From NCBI GenBank assembly GCA_024641705.1, contig JAHECO010000020.1:1-63984 (forward strand): 63,984 bases of DNA. The letters are read 5' to 3'. Within the stretch, counting starts at the first letter, position 1; each line of letters starts with the position of its first letter. The notes beneath the pieces were generated by a model, which had not been told where the DNA came from, did not search any database, and saw nothing but the letters and a program-made list of their open reading frames with translations. Both the position numbers and the translations under genes were made by a program. This document shows positions 21,100-29,242 of the stretch, in pieces. This stretch comes from Candidatus Kryptoniota bacterium (GTDB taxonomy: Bacteria; Bacteroidota; Ignavibacteria; Kryptoniales; JAKASW01).

Positions 21100-21285
21100 T
21101 CAGCTGCCGGACAGTGTATAATATCTCCTGACCGGCGGCAGGAGCGTGACTGCCTGGATTGCAAGCCCGTATAGGATGTAGCCCAGATGAACGCCCGCCA
21201 TCACCCCGATGAAGAGTGCCTGTACTGCTCAGTCTGCCGCTAGGGTCGACGATAAACGCCAGCCCGCCGAAACCGCTCCTAACTC
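21100..21285 (-). pseudogene. Remnant of a small integral membrane protein gene
   Basis: On the minus strand, 21229-21283 translates as GFGGLAFIVDPSGRL, a segment I recall from small membrane proteins in which it precedes a hydrophobic hairpin. After a frame change it continues as LFIGVMAGVHLGYILYG and ends at the stop at 21100-21102. The expected central residues between the two parts are absent and no start codon is in place. I read this as a gene broken by a small deletion or frameshift. The family identification is from memory. Confidence 0.45.
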
Positions 21286-21301
21286 CGCGGCTCGGCGACG
21301 G

Positions 21302-22408
21302 CTACCTTAACTCCGTGCAATTGTAGTGTATGTCCGCAAGATCGAACCTGCCGTAGGTAAACTCTCCCTGCGGAGTGTGCCAAATCATGTCCGCGTGGCC
21401 GGCCACTGTTCGACCTTCAAGATCTCTGTAATCGCGCAAGGGTGTCGACCACGGGTAGTTCGTATACGTCTTTCCGTCGACAGAAAGATACCTGTCGTTC
21501 GAGATGAAATCGACAAGCCTTCCGTCCTCGTCGAAATGAAGCGAAGCTGAAATCGTATAGCCTCCGTTAGTGAACCTGGCATCGACGGTGACGGAATCGA
21601 CCTCCGACCAATCGATGGATGAATCGATAAGCGTGGACGGCGCCATTATGCACATGTCGTTGAAAAGTGTAACGGTTTCGCTTCGCGTCATCTTTTCTCC
21701 TTTAGCGTCGGCGACTTCGAATATGTGTGCTACATTGATCCGCATGGTCGCACTGTCTCCGATGTACATGTGAAAACCGTCAAAAGGGATCCCGTAGAGC
21801 GACGATTCGATGAAGAACATCCGGGCTGGACCGGCGAAGAAGTCGTACTGCTCCGCCGCAATCTCCATCCAATTTCCGTCCATCGATCTCCTCATCGTGC
21901 CGCGAAACGTCGCCCTAAAGTTGCAGACCTTCGGTTTTCCAACCGTCCCCGTGTAGCGTAGGTACTTTCCGACAGGTTCTGGGAGATGTCGTATGTCTTC
22001 TTCGGTTACCGTAAGTGCGGGGATCTGTGCGGTCAGCCTTTTTTGAACCTCGGCCCGGAAACGGTTCCTCCAGCCGGAAGGGAGCGCTTCACTGAACGAG
22101 GTGATAATCGGGACGATAATTATGAGATTGATGAGGGTGCCGTATTTCATCGTGTCCCAGTTGCGAATGATGAGGAATTGTGAAATTGCGACCGCCACGA
22201 GCGCCGCGATCCACCATGACCGGTCGTTGAGGACAAGAAGGAGAAATGATCCGGCGAGAAGAACCGCCGTCGCGAGCCAAAGCACTCCGATCACCGGCGG
22301 CCACTGCTGACGCGCCCCGTCGGCGTCGCCCCGCCGAGGCGTCTTTCTGAAGCTCCAAATATGGAATAAACCGTGAATGAGAAGCAGGACCAGCAGCAGA
22401 ATTTTCAT
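21302..22408 (-). CDS. DUF6544-type membrane protein
   Basis: A 368-residue protein with three to four N-terminal membrane helices (residues about 2-115) and a soluble C-terminal half carrying a lipid-binding-like beta-rich domain (FRGTMRRSMDGNW, AEQYDFFAGPARMFFIESSLYG). It resembles the DUF6544 family, which has no known function. The start at 22408 (MKILLLV) is chosen because AGGGGGA lies seven bases upstream and the residues before it look non-coding. It stands alone between a pseudogene and a repeat-rich gap. Confidence 0.7.
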   Translation of the reverse strand: MKILLLVLLLIHGLFHIWSFRKTPRRGDADGARQQWPPVIGVLWLATAVLLAGSFLLLVLNDRSWWIAALVAVAISQFLIIRNWDTMKYGTLINLIIIVPIITSFSEALPSGWRNRFRAEVQKRLTAQIPALTVTEEDIRHLPEPVGKYLRYTGTVGKPKVCNFRATFRGTMRRSMDGNWMEIAAEQYDFFAGPARMFFIESSLYGIPFDGFHMYIGDSATMRINVAHIFEVADAKGEKMTRSETVTLFNDMCIMAPSTLIDSSIDWSEVDSVTVDARFTNGGYTISASLHFDEDGRLVDFISNDRYLSVDGKTYTNYPWSTPLRDYRDLEGRTVAGHADMIWHTPQGEFTYGRFDLADIHYNCTELR

Positions 22409-22834
22409 TTTCCATCCCCCTAGTCTACTTGTCATTTGATATGGCGTTACTTGAGAGGGATGTCAGGTTTGCCTGGGTGCCGCCATTCTGCTTCAGAATC
22501 TCCCGGCATGGACCGGATTATCGGGGGAACGCATGCCCGTGATGACGCTGCGGGTCGCCCGGTCTGCCCATTCACCCTTCAAACAGCCGACTTAAGTTAG
22601 TGAAATGTTTGGGCCGATGCCACAGGCGATCAGTTTGAATCCATACATTACCGCGGCGAAAGAACCAGCGCGCTGTGTAGTCAGAACACTGCGGACACGT
22701 CCGACCCGTCCGCGGGGATGCTAGTGCCATTCCAACTAATTTTAGCAAACAACGTGCGGCTAAAATTATCGTTGGAATGAGCACCTCGCCAGTTTTTTCT
22801 TCGACGGGATTAGCAAATGATAGTTGGATGAGCA
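22409..22834. other. Intergenic region carrying interspersed 27-bp repeats
   Basis: 426 bases without a believable gene. A 100-residue frame at 22572-22883 on the minus strand overlaps the end of the beta-barrel gene and has no family features, so I leave it out. The part next to the beta-barrel stop codon holds three copies of a short repeat, listed separately. Nothing else was recognised. Confidence 0.5.
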
Positions 22835-22837
22835 CTA
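22721..22837. repeat. Three copies of a ~27-bp repeat in alternating orientation
   Basis: Copy 1 is at 22721-22747 on the plus strand; copies 2 (22759-22785) and 3 (22809-22837) are on the minus strand. All share a core of the form AGTGCTCATTCCAACTA followed by a TTAGC-like end. Copies 1 and 2 can fold into a stem of about 17 bp around a short loop. Copy 3 contains the stop codon of the beta-barrel gene at 22835. This could be a REP/BIME-like element or an unusual 3' mRNA end. Confidence 0.55.
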
Positions 22838-24118
22838 GAAGTACGTGTCGAGCTTCAGATAATATGCCTGGGGATAATACCAATACTCGGTGAAGGTCTT
22901 GCCGTGGGCGTAAAGCGCGCCCAGAGCGACTGAGGTATTGTCGCTCGCAGAATAATTCACCGTGCCGGCGAGGTAACCGCTCCCGTCGTTGAAGTTGGAT
23001 ATCGACGAGAGCATGATCGTAACGAGAGGTGTCAGCTGGTAGGAACCGCTTACCGCGAGGTAGTCTTTCGCGACGTTAAGGATTTTACCCTCGTAAAGTG
23101 CTGTGAGATCATAGCCGAACCGGTCGAGCGTTCCCTGACCGTTGTGATAATACTCGAACATGCCGTAGAGTTTGTCGTTGAACTGATAGTCCATGCCGAG
23201 TATCCAACGCACGTAGTAGCCTTCAGGTTTCGACGGATCCTCAGAGACGAGCGCTTCTCCTCTGATGCCTGCCGTCCAGACATTACCGGCGAAGTCCCCG
23301 CCCGTGATGAGCCTTCTGTCCGCAGAGCCGGCGAGCACCGCGAGGTCGTAGCCGAGGATGTTTGTCCTGAACCTGGCGGCGTAGTTGGAAGATTTGAAAT
23401 GGTACTCTGTGTCGTAGACAAACTGCAGGTCGGTAAGTTGTCCGAGATAGAATTTCATCGATGCGGCATCCGCGCCGTCTTTTTCTATCTTTCCGAAGTT
23501 CGCCGGGTTAATTGGATTGAATATGTCGGTCGGGTTCCAGACGCGTCCGGTTCCCCAGCTGATACGCTGTCTGCCCAGCACCAGTTTTCCGAACGAGAAT
23601 TCGTGGTCGAAGTACAGCCGGTCGATGTAGTGTGACAGCGTGAAATGCTTTTTAGTGAGCAAGTCCCAGTGCAGGCTGATCGCCTGTCGGAGGGGAGCGG
23701 TGGAAGTAAGTCCGAACGAAATATCCTGTGAAAAATAAAGCGCATCCATTTCGTACTCCATACCGACCTTCGTGTTGTCGCCGATATGCAGAGTCGGGCG
23801 GAGTCTCAGCCTCGTAAGGTTCGAGAATCCCGATTGCGACGTATTGGCTATCCGTGCGAAGTCAGGCTGAATGCTTTCGTAAACCGGCATCTCCATGACG
23901 TAGCCTGAGAAGTCGAGATCCGTGCCGGGAAGGATGGAAGTCTGAGCCGGGGCGGAGGAGACAAGGAAAAGCATGAGGAACAAGGAGAGGGGAGCACGGA
24001 GCAAGGAAAACGGAACACGGAACAGGGAAAACGGAGAACGGAGACCCAAGCACGGGAGAGGGAAAAAGGGAGAGTCGTCCTCTTTGTTAATTCGATATCT
24101 GTGAATGCGCTTGCCCAT
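22835..24118 (-). CDS. Outer-membrane beta-barrel protein (porin-like) of the Lol-like cassette
   Basis: A 427-residue protein. After a signal peptide ending SSAPAQ it is made of alternating amphipathic strands and ends in aromatic Phe (LDTYF), as in outer-membrane barrels. GRQRISWGTGRVWNPTD is a signature also seen in DUF1302-like and related porins. It is the last gene of the TetR/LolA/FtsX/ATPase cassette, 53 bases after the ATPase, so it may supply the outer-membrane end of that machine; this is inference. The N-terminal ~45 residues are odd: they are encoded by a low-complexity run of 8-residue PFSLFR/APLSLF units. The ATG at 24118 has no clear ribosome site, so the true start is uncertain. 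Confidence 0.75.
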   Translation of the reverse strand: MGKRIHRYRINKEDDSPFFPLPCLGLRSPFSLFRVPFSLLRAPLSLFLMLFLVSSAPAQTSILPGTDLDFSGYVMEMPVYESIQPDFARIANTSQSGFSNLTRLRLRPTLHIGDNTKVGMEYEMDALYFSQDISFGLTSTAPLRQAISLHWDLLTKKHFTLSHYIDRLYFDHEFSFGKLVLGRQRISWGTGRVWNPTDIFNPINPANFGKIEKDGADAASMKFYLGQLTDLQFVYDTEYHFKSSNYAARFRTNILGYDLAVLAGSADRRLITGGDFAGNVWTAGIRGEALVSEDPSKPEGYYVRWILGMDYQFNDKLYGMFEYYHNGQGTLDRFGYDLTALYEGKILNVAKDYLAVSGSYQLTPLVTIMLSSISNFNDGSGYLAGTVNYSASDNTSVALGALYAHGKTFTEYWYYPQAYYLKLDTYF

Positions 24119-24121
24119 CAA

Positions 24122-24167
24122 TCCAACATTCCAATATTCCGTTATTCCAACGACTCTATCCTCTAGC
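24122..24167. repeat. Low-complexity TTCCA-word repeat, copy 1
   Basis: A run of ATTCCAACATTCCAATATTCC-like words fills the gap between the ATPase stop and the beta-barrel start. A closely similar run is at 25072-25111. The unit is roughly ATTCCA(A/T)(C/T)A. Confidence 0.6.
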
Positions 24168-24171
24168 GTTC

Positions 24172-24879
24172 CTACTTGTTCACCTTGTCCGTGACTATCT
24201 GTCCGTCTTTCAATATGAGAAGCCTGTGGGCGCGTTCGATGACCTGCGGGTCGTGCGAAGAGAAGACAAACGTTATGCCGTCCTCGTGATTGAGCCTCTC
24301 CATCAGCTCGAGGAGTTTCACGGCGGTCTCGGAGTCGAGGTTTGCCGTGGGCTCGTCGGCAAGGACCAGTCTCGGCTCGTTTGAGATTGCCCGGGCAATT
24401 GCCACCCTCTGCTGCTGCCCGCCGCTCATCTCGTTCGGTCGCTTATTGGCTAGCTCGCCGATGCCAAGTTCCTCCAGGAGGGCGAGGCTTTTGCGTTTTC
24501 GCTTGCCCGCGTCGATCCCGCGGAGCATCATCGTGAATTCAACATTCTCCAGGGCGCTGAGGACGGGGTTCAGATTGTAAGCCTGAAAAACGAAGCCGAT
24601 CTTCCGAAGGCGCATGTCGGCAAGCTCGCGGCGCGTCTTGGAGGCGACGTCTTCACCGTCCAGGTATACCTTTCCTTCGGTCGGCTTGTCGAGCGTGCCC
24701 ACGATGTTCAGCAGCGTGGTCTTACCCGAGCCCGACGGGCCGGCGATGACCGAGAAATCACCGGGCGAAACGGTGAGGTTTATTCCACGGAGCGCGTCTA
24801 CGGGAACGCCGTTGTCATGGTAGACTTTCCTGACATTCTCGACGCGAACGATTTCTGTGTTGGTGTTCTTACCGTCCAT
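24172..24879 (-). CDS. ABC transporter ATP-binding protein, LolD/MacB type
   Basis: A 235-residue ATPase with Walker A GPSGSGKT (47-54), Q-loop FVFQAYNLNP, signature MSGGQQQR, Walker B LVLADEPTANLDSE and H-loop SSHD. This is the LolD/MacB/FtsE class that drives FtsX-type permeases by mechanotransmission. GAAGGAGA lies about nine bases before the ATG. It is the only ATPase in the cassette and must serve all four permeases upstream if they are active. Word-like AT-rich repeats flank it on both sides. Confidence 0.95.
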   Translation of the reverse strand: MDGKNTNTEIVRVENVRKVYHDNGVPVDALRGINLTVSPGDFSVIAGPSGSGKTTLLNIVGTLDKPTEGKVYLDGEDVASKTRRELADMRLRKIGFVFQAYNLNPVLSALENVEFTMMLRGIDAGKRKRKSLALLEELGIGELANKRPNEMSGGQQQRVAIARAISNEPRLVLADEPTANLDSETAVKLLELMERLNHEDGITFVFSSHDPQVIERAHRLLILKDGQIVTDKVNK

Positions 24880-25071
24880 AATTCTATGTCTCCTTCATAG
24901 CATTCAGCGATCAGCTTTCAGCTCGTGGTTTATCGTATGTTTGTATTTCGCCCCTGAAGGGCGAACAGCTAATCGGTAATTAACCTGCAAATATTCCGTC
25001 CCGACCCGGACGGGAAACGTTAACAACGATGAAACCTGCCTGTCCTAATCTTTTGCCCTCGAACTCCATGA

Positions 25072-25111
25072 ATCCACCATTCCAACATTCCATTATTCCA
25101 TGACTCCATCT
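25072..25111. repeat. Low-complexity TTCCA-word repeat, copy 2
   Basis: This copy shares the order ATTCCAACATTCC, then ATTATTCCA, then GACTC with copy 1. It directly abuts the stop codon of the permease gene ending at 25112. The rest of the 232-base gap to the ATPase gene holds two small palindromes (CGCCC...GGGCG and a CCCGTCC-type stem) and no gene. Confidence 0.6.
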
Positions 25112-26326
25112 TCAGCTCGCCCTTATAGCCTCAACGGGCTGAAGCTTGATAGCCCTCAGCGCAGGGTACACGGCGCCAATCACTGCGGAGAGCGGAATGA
25201 TGAGGATCGTGTTTATCAGTGAAGACGCGGCCAGTACCGGGTAGATGGTTGTTCCGACGCCCACCGACTTAAGGCTCTCCGAAAACATCGCGAGATTCCA
25301 CCCCGAATGTGAAAGAGGTATGAAGATCGCGAAGGAAACCACCAGCCCGGCGGCTGTGCCGATTACGCCGAGATAGAGAGCTTCGGTCAGTATCATCGTA
25401 AAAATCCGGCGGTTAGCCATGCCTATCGCCATGTCGACACCGAACTCGTGCGTCCGCTCCATGACTGCCATGAGCATGGTATTGACGATTCCGAATATGA
25501 GTGCGATTGCTATGATCGCGTAGAATATGTAGATGGTCTGGTCGTACAGCTGGAGCTGCATCACGAGTATGGGGAGCATCTGTTTGTAAGTCAGCACCTC
25601 GAAGCCGGCGGGGAGGTCGGATTCGATCTGTGCCGCAACCGTCTCAGTGCGCTTCGTGTCGGTTGGGTTGACCACGAATTCTGAGACTCTCCCCGGCGCA
25701 TCCAGCATCTGCTGCGCGGTCTGCATCGGAATGTAGACATGCGTCTGGTCGAAACCGGAATCGAACGTCTCAAAAAGTCCTACGATGCGGCAAGCCTCGG
25801 AACCCACGCTCCCGTCGAGGCGCGAAGCCATTATCACGACCTTATCTCCGAGCCCGACGCGCAACTTCTCCGCAGTAGCTGTGCTTATGATTATGTCGCC
25901 GGGATTGCCGGAGAGATAAGTCCCCTCGACCATATAGTTATGGACGGTAGTTACCTTTCTTTCCTTCTGAGGGAGTATGCCGACGATGGAGACCCCCGAA
26001 GAATTGTAGGCGCTGCTGACGAGGCCGAATGTCCGCAACCTTTCTGACACTTCGCAGGATGCTGTGTCCGTTGAAAGAACGCTCCGTACAGGGGCCGTGT
26101 CCGCGATAGAGTTCTTGAGCGCCGGGTCGGCCTGGTAACCTTTCTTGTGGACCTGTATGTAGCCGGCGTCTGCACCGATCTGGTTCGTAAGCATCTGCCG
26201 CATCATCCCGATCGAGACCGCATCGGTCAGAACCATCGCCACCACGCCGATCGCTATGGAAACGATCAGTATGAGTGACCTCCTCTTGTTCCGAAGTATG
26301 TTTCGCCAGGCGATCTTACCTATCAT
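25112..26326 (-). CDS. FtsX-type ABC permease A (LolC/E-like)
   Basis: A 404-residue permease with one N-terminal membrane helix after NILRNKRRSL, a large periplasmic MacB-type domain (residues about 40-260) and three C-terminal helices. This is the LolC/LolE/MacB topology, which couples ATP use to extraction or movement of lipoproteins or other envelope substrates without a classical channel. The periplasmic domain opens with GYIQVHKKGYQADPAL, a motif conserved in all four permeases here. It is a close paralogue of the permease at 27822-29054 and ends in LQPVEAIRAS. GAGG lies upstream of its ATG. Confidence 0.92.
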   Translation of the reverse strand: MIGKIAWRNILRNKRRSLILIVSIAIGVVAMVLTDAVSIGMMRQMLTNQIGADAGYIQVHKKGYQADPALKNSIADTAPVRSVLSTDTASCEVSERLRTFGLVSSAYNSSGVSIVGILPQKERKVTTVHNYMVEGTYLSGNPGDIIISTATAEKLRVGLGDKVVIMASRLDGSVGSEACRIVGLFETFDSGFDQTHVYIPMQTAQQMLDAPGRVSEFVVNPTDTKRTETVAAQIESDLPAGFEVLTYKQMLPILVMQLQLYDQTIYIFYAIIAIALIFGIVNTMLMAVMERTHEFGVDMAIGMANRRIFTMILTEALYLGVIGTAAGLVVSFAIFIPLSHSGWNLAMFSESLKSVGVGTTIYPVLAASSLINTILIIPLSAVIGAVYPALRAIKLQPVEAIRAS

Positions 26327-26507
26327 GGCTCAGCCTCAATGCGTCTCAGCGGAGATATGCAAGGAAACTCTAAGCACGAAATCCTGAATTCCAAATGATA
26401 TCCGAATCCAAAATTCAGAAATGTAAAACGCGGTTTGAATGTCCGATATGCCTTTGTGTTTTTGAACATTTGAATTTGTTTAGTATTTAGAGTTTCGAAT
26501 TTCTTTG
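26327..26507. repeat. Intergenic spacer, duplicated copy 1
   Basis: This spacer between permease genes A and B is strongly similar to 29055-29242 between A' and B'. They share an identical 43-base run (26453-26495 and 29181-29223) of AT-rich word-like sequence with TTTGAACATTTGAATTTG at its core. Confidence 0.75.
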
Positions 26508-27752
26508 TCATGTGTAGCGGATTCCCTTCAACGGCTCGAGTCTCAATACTCTCCACAGCGGGTAGACAGCTGCGACTATGGAGATACCCATGATCGTCAG
26601 CGATGAATCGACAAATATCTTGAACGACAGGGAAGAAGCGAGTATCGGTGCGAAGCCGTATTCCTGGTACAGCTTGGCGACATCGCCGCCCAGGACGATC
26701 GGATGGCGGATCCAGTACGCGTTGACAGCTGCGCCGATCCCGTTGCCGATGATGAAGCCCATGATAAGCATGAAGAAAATTTCGAGCGCAACGGCAACAA
26801 CCAGCCTTTCCTGCGACATCCCGAGCGACAGCATTACTCCATACTCTCTGAACCTCTCGGTGATCGACATGAGCACCGTGTTCAGGATCCCGAACCCGAC
26901 AACGAAGAGAAGTATTATTATGTACAGCACGCCGGAGGAGTTGTCGAGTTCTATCATCTGCTTCAGCTGGGGAAGCAGGTCCTGCCAGGGAAGTGCCACA
27001 AGTCCCATCGGCTTGAGGACCGGGTTCAGACGGTCGACGATGCTCTGCAGATCTTTGGGATTCCTGACCGACATCGCGACAGCGTTTATCCTCTCTCCCA
27101 TCCCCAGGAAGCTCTGCAGATCGGAGATTTCCATGAAACCGCCCATGCGGTCGAATTCATCGGAGCCCGTCTTGAACGTACCGACGATCCTGACAAACAT
27201 GTTTCCGAGGATTCCGTCGAAGCCCTGTGCGAGGACTACGACCGAGTCGCCCACCTGGGCGTTCAGGTTCTGAAGAAGCTTGTAACCCACGACGATCTCG
27301 GGGACTGCGCGGTTATGTCCGCCGGTGTCCGCCGATAGAAACCGTCCGGCATCGATCTTCTTCGGAAAATCGGTTATAAGATCTTCCGTCTTCGGCGAGA
27401 CGCCCATGATCATCACGCCGAGTGACTGGTCGCGGTAGCTCAACAGGGCATCGGCCTGGATTCTCGGCGAGCTGCCGTCGATCTGAGGTATGTCTTTCAC
27501 CGCGTCGGCTATCTGTCGGTTCAGGTCGAAACTCTTCTGCAGGGTGGGATTTTTGTTATAGCCGATCTTCTGAATCTGAAGATATCCGGTCGACACGCGT
27601 ACGGCCGTCTTTATCGTCTCCGCATACGTCCCGTACTGCATGCCGCGCTGGATTATGGAAAGCGTTATCGCGAAGATCACCGCGGACATCGCGATGAGCG
27701 ACCGCCTCCAGTTCCGCCACAGACTCCGCCATGCCAATCGTATTAGAAGCAT
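26508..27752 (-). CDS. FtsX-type ABC permease B (LolC/E-like)
   Basis: A 414-residue permease of the same topology as its neighbours, starting MLLIRLAWRSLWRNWRRS and ending LEPLKGIRYT. The periplasmic domain begins with GYLQIQKIGYNKNPTL. It is the paralogue of the permease at 29243-30469 and more distantly related to the A-type permeases, so A and B probably form a heterodimer like LolC-LolE. The ribosome site before the ATG is weak (AAGAGAA), and its upstream spacer (27753-27821) contains an AT-rich palindromic run. Confidence 0.92.
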   Translation of the reverse strand: MLLIRLAWRSLWRNWRRSLIAMSAVIFAITLSIIQRGMQYGTYAETIKTAVRVSTGYLQIQKIGYNKNPTLQKSFDLNRQIADAVKDIPQIDGSSPRIQADALLSYRDQSLGVMIMGVSPKTEDLITDFPKKIDAGRFLSADTGGHNRAVPEIVVGYKLLQNLNAQVGDSVVVLAQGFDGILGNMFVRIVGTFKTGSDEFDRMGGFMEISDLQSFLGMGERINAVAMSVRNPKDLQSIVDRLNPVLKPMGLVALPWQDLLPQLKQMIELDNSSGVLYIIILLFVVGFGILNTVLMSITERFREYGVMLSLGMSQERLVVAVALEIFFMLIMGFIIGNGIGAAVNAYWIRHPIVLGGDVAKLYQEYGFAPILASSLSFKIFVDSSLTIMGISIVAAVYPLWRVLRLEPLKGIRYT

Positions 27753-27821
27753 TTTCTCTTAATTCAAAATTTAAAATTAATACCTGTCCTGACGACAGGT
27801 CAGGAATTAAAAATTCTCAAT
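27753..27821. repeat. Spacer with AT-rich run and CCTGTC palindrome
   Basis: AATTCAAAATTTAAAATTAA is followed by a palindromic CCTGTC...GACAGG element and a second AATTAAAAATTC run. The spacer marks the junction between the two duplicated permease pairs and contains no gene. Confidence 0.55.
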
Positions 27822-29054
27822 TCATGTCGCCCTGATCGCCTCGACCGGCTGGAGCCTTACGGCCTTCAACGCCGGGTAGACCGCTCCGAGAAGAGTGACG
27901 ACAGGAATGACCAGAACCGTCGGGACCACGTATGAAGTTTCGAGGACAGGGTAGATGATGCTCCCGACCCCAAGTGACTTAAGGCTTGCCGAGAACATCG
28001 ACAGGTCCCACCCGGTACGCGACAGCGAAAGGGATGCTCCATAGGATCCGGCCAGCCCGATCGCCGTTCCGATGACGGCGAGATAAAGCGCCTCGATCAT
28101 CACCATAGTGAATATCTTCCTGTTCGACATGCCGATGGCCATCGAGACGCCAAACTCGTGCGTCCTCTCCATGACGGACATAAGCATGGTGTCTATGATT
28201 CCGAAAATGAGCGCGACGGCGATGATGCCGGCGATGAGGTACAGGGCCTGCCTGTACAACACGAGCTGCGCGACGAGGAGCGGAAGCATCTGTTCGTAGC
28301 TCAGGACCTCGTATTCTCCTGCAGCGCCGGGCAATCCGGCAATATCATCCCGGACGCGTGATTCCACCGCTGCCTGATCGCGCGTGTTTTTCGGATTGAC
28401 CACGAATTCCGATACGAGCCCGTCGGCGTTCAGCATCTGATCCGCCGTCTGGATCGGGATGTAAACGTGCGACTGGTCGAAGCCGGAATTGAACGTCTCG
28501 AATATCCCTGAAACCCGGCAGGCTTCCGAGCCGACGCTCCCGTCGATCTGCGAGGCCATGATGACCACCTTGTCGCCGAGTCCGACTTTGAGCTTGTCCG
28601 CCATCGAAGTGCTGAGAAGGATTTGTCCCGGTTCACCGGAAAGGTAAGAACCCTTCGTGATGTATTGCGATATCGTGGTTATCTTCTTTTCCGCCGAAGG
28701 AACTATGCCGACAATCGAGACCCCATACGAATTGTAGGGGCTGCTGACGAGGCCGAAGACTCTCAGCCGCTCCGAGTAATTCAGGATTGCTCTCTCCTTC
28801 GTAAGAATCTCGCGCACCGGTCCCGGATTTGTCATCGCATTTTCAAGCGTGGGATCGGACTGGTAGCCTTTCTTGTGAATTTGGATATAGCCTGCGTCCG
28901 CGCTGATCTGGTTAGACAGCATTTGATGAAGCATCCCGGTCGCGAAGCCTTCCGTCAGGACCAGCGCGAGCACGCCGACCACGATCGACGTGATCAGTAT
29001 GAGCGACCTTCTCTTGTTTCTCAATATGTTGCGCCAGGCTATCCTGCCAATCAT
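27822..29054 (-). CDS. FtsX-type ABC permease A' (LolC/E-like)
   Basis: A 410-residue paralogue of the permease at 25112-26326: same NILRNKRRSLILI start, GYIQIHKKGYQSDPTL motif at the head of the periplasmic domain, and LQPVEAIRAT end. Topology is one N-terminal helix, a periplasmic domain and three C-terminal helices. A and A' are clearly diverged, so the duplication is not recent and both copies were probably kept for function. It would pair with the B' permease upstream. Confidence 0.92.
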   Translation of the reverse strand: MIGRIAWRNILRNKRRSLILITSIVVGVLALVLTEGFATGMLHQMLSNQISADAGYIQIHKKGYQSDPTLENAMTNPGPVREILTKERAILNYSERLRVFGLVSSPYNSYGVSIVGIVPSAEKKITTISQYITKGSYLSGEPGQILLSTSMADKLKVGLGDKVVIMASQIDGSVGSEACRVSGIFETFNSGFDQSHVYIPIQTADQMLNADGLVSEFVVNPKNTRDQAAVESRVRDDIAGLPGAAGEYEVLSYEQMLPLLVAQLVLYRQALYLIAGIIAVALIFGIIDTMLMSVMERTHEFGVSMAIGMSNRKIFTMVMIEALYLAVIGTAIGLAGSYGASLSLSRTGWDLSMFSASLKSLGVGSIIYPVLETSYVVPTVLVIPVVTLLGAVYPALKAVRLQPVEAIRAT

Positions 29055-29242
29055 GATTCAGCTTCAATCTGTTTCAGCGGAGATGTGCGGAAAAACTCTA
29101 AATACGAAATGCTAAGTCCTAAACAATAACGAAATCCAAAATTCAGAAATCTCAAATGCGGTTCAGATGTCCGATATGCGTTTGTGTTTTTGAACATTTG
29201 AATTTGTTTAGTATTTAGAGTTTAGAATTTCGAATTTCTTTG
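29055..29242. repeat. Intergenic spacer, duplicated copy 2
   Basis: The partner of 26327-26507, in the same position relative to A' and B'. It has a slightly longer word-like run (extra TTTAGAATTTCG) before the shared end at the permease stop codon. Confidence 0.75.

Noticed and set aside
22572-22883. 103-residue minus-strand frame overlapping the end of the barrel gene
   Set aside because: A TCPQCSDYTARWFFRRGN stretch looked faintly like a zinc-binding transposase segment, but there is no second Cys pair, no ribosome site, and the frame runs through the repeat cluster.
25072-29242. Repeated AT-rich words between transporter genes considered as a CRISPR array
   Set aside because: Units are irregular in length and spacing, there are no unique spacers of constant size, and no cas genes are near.
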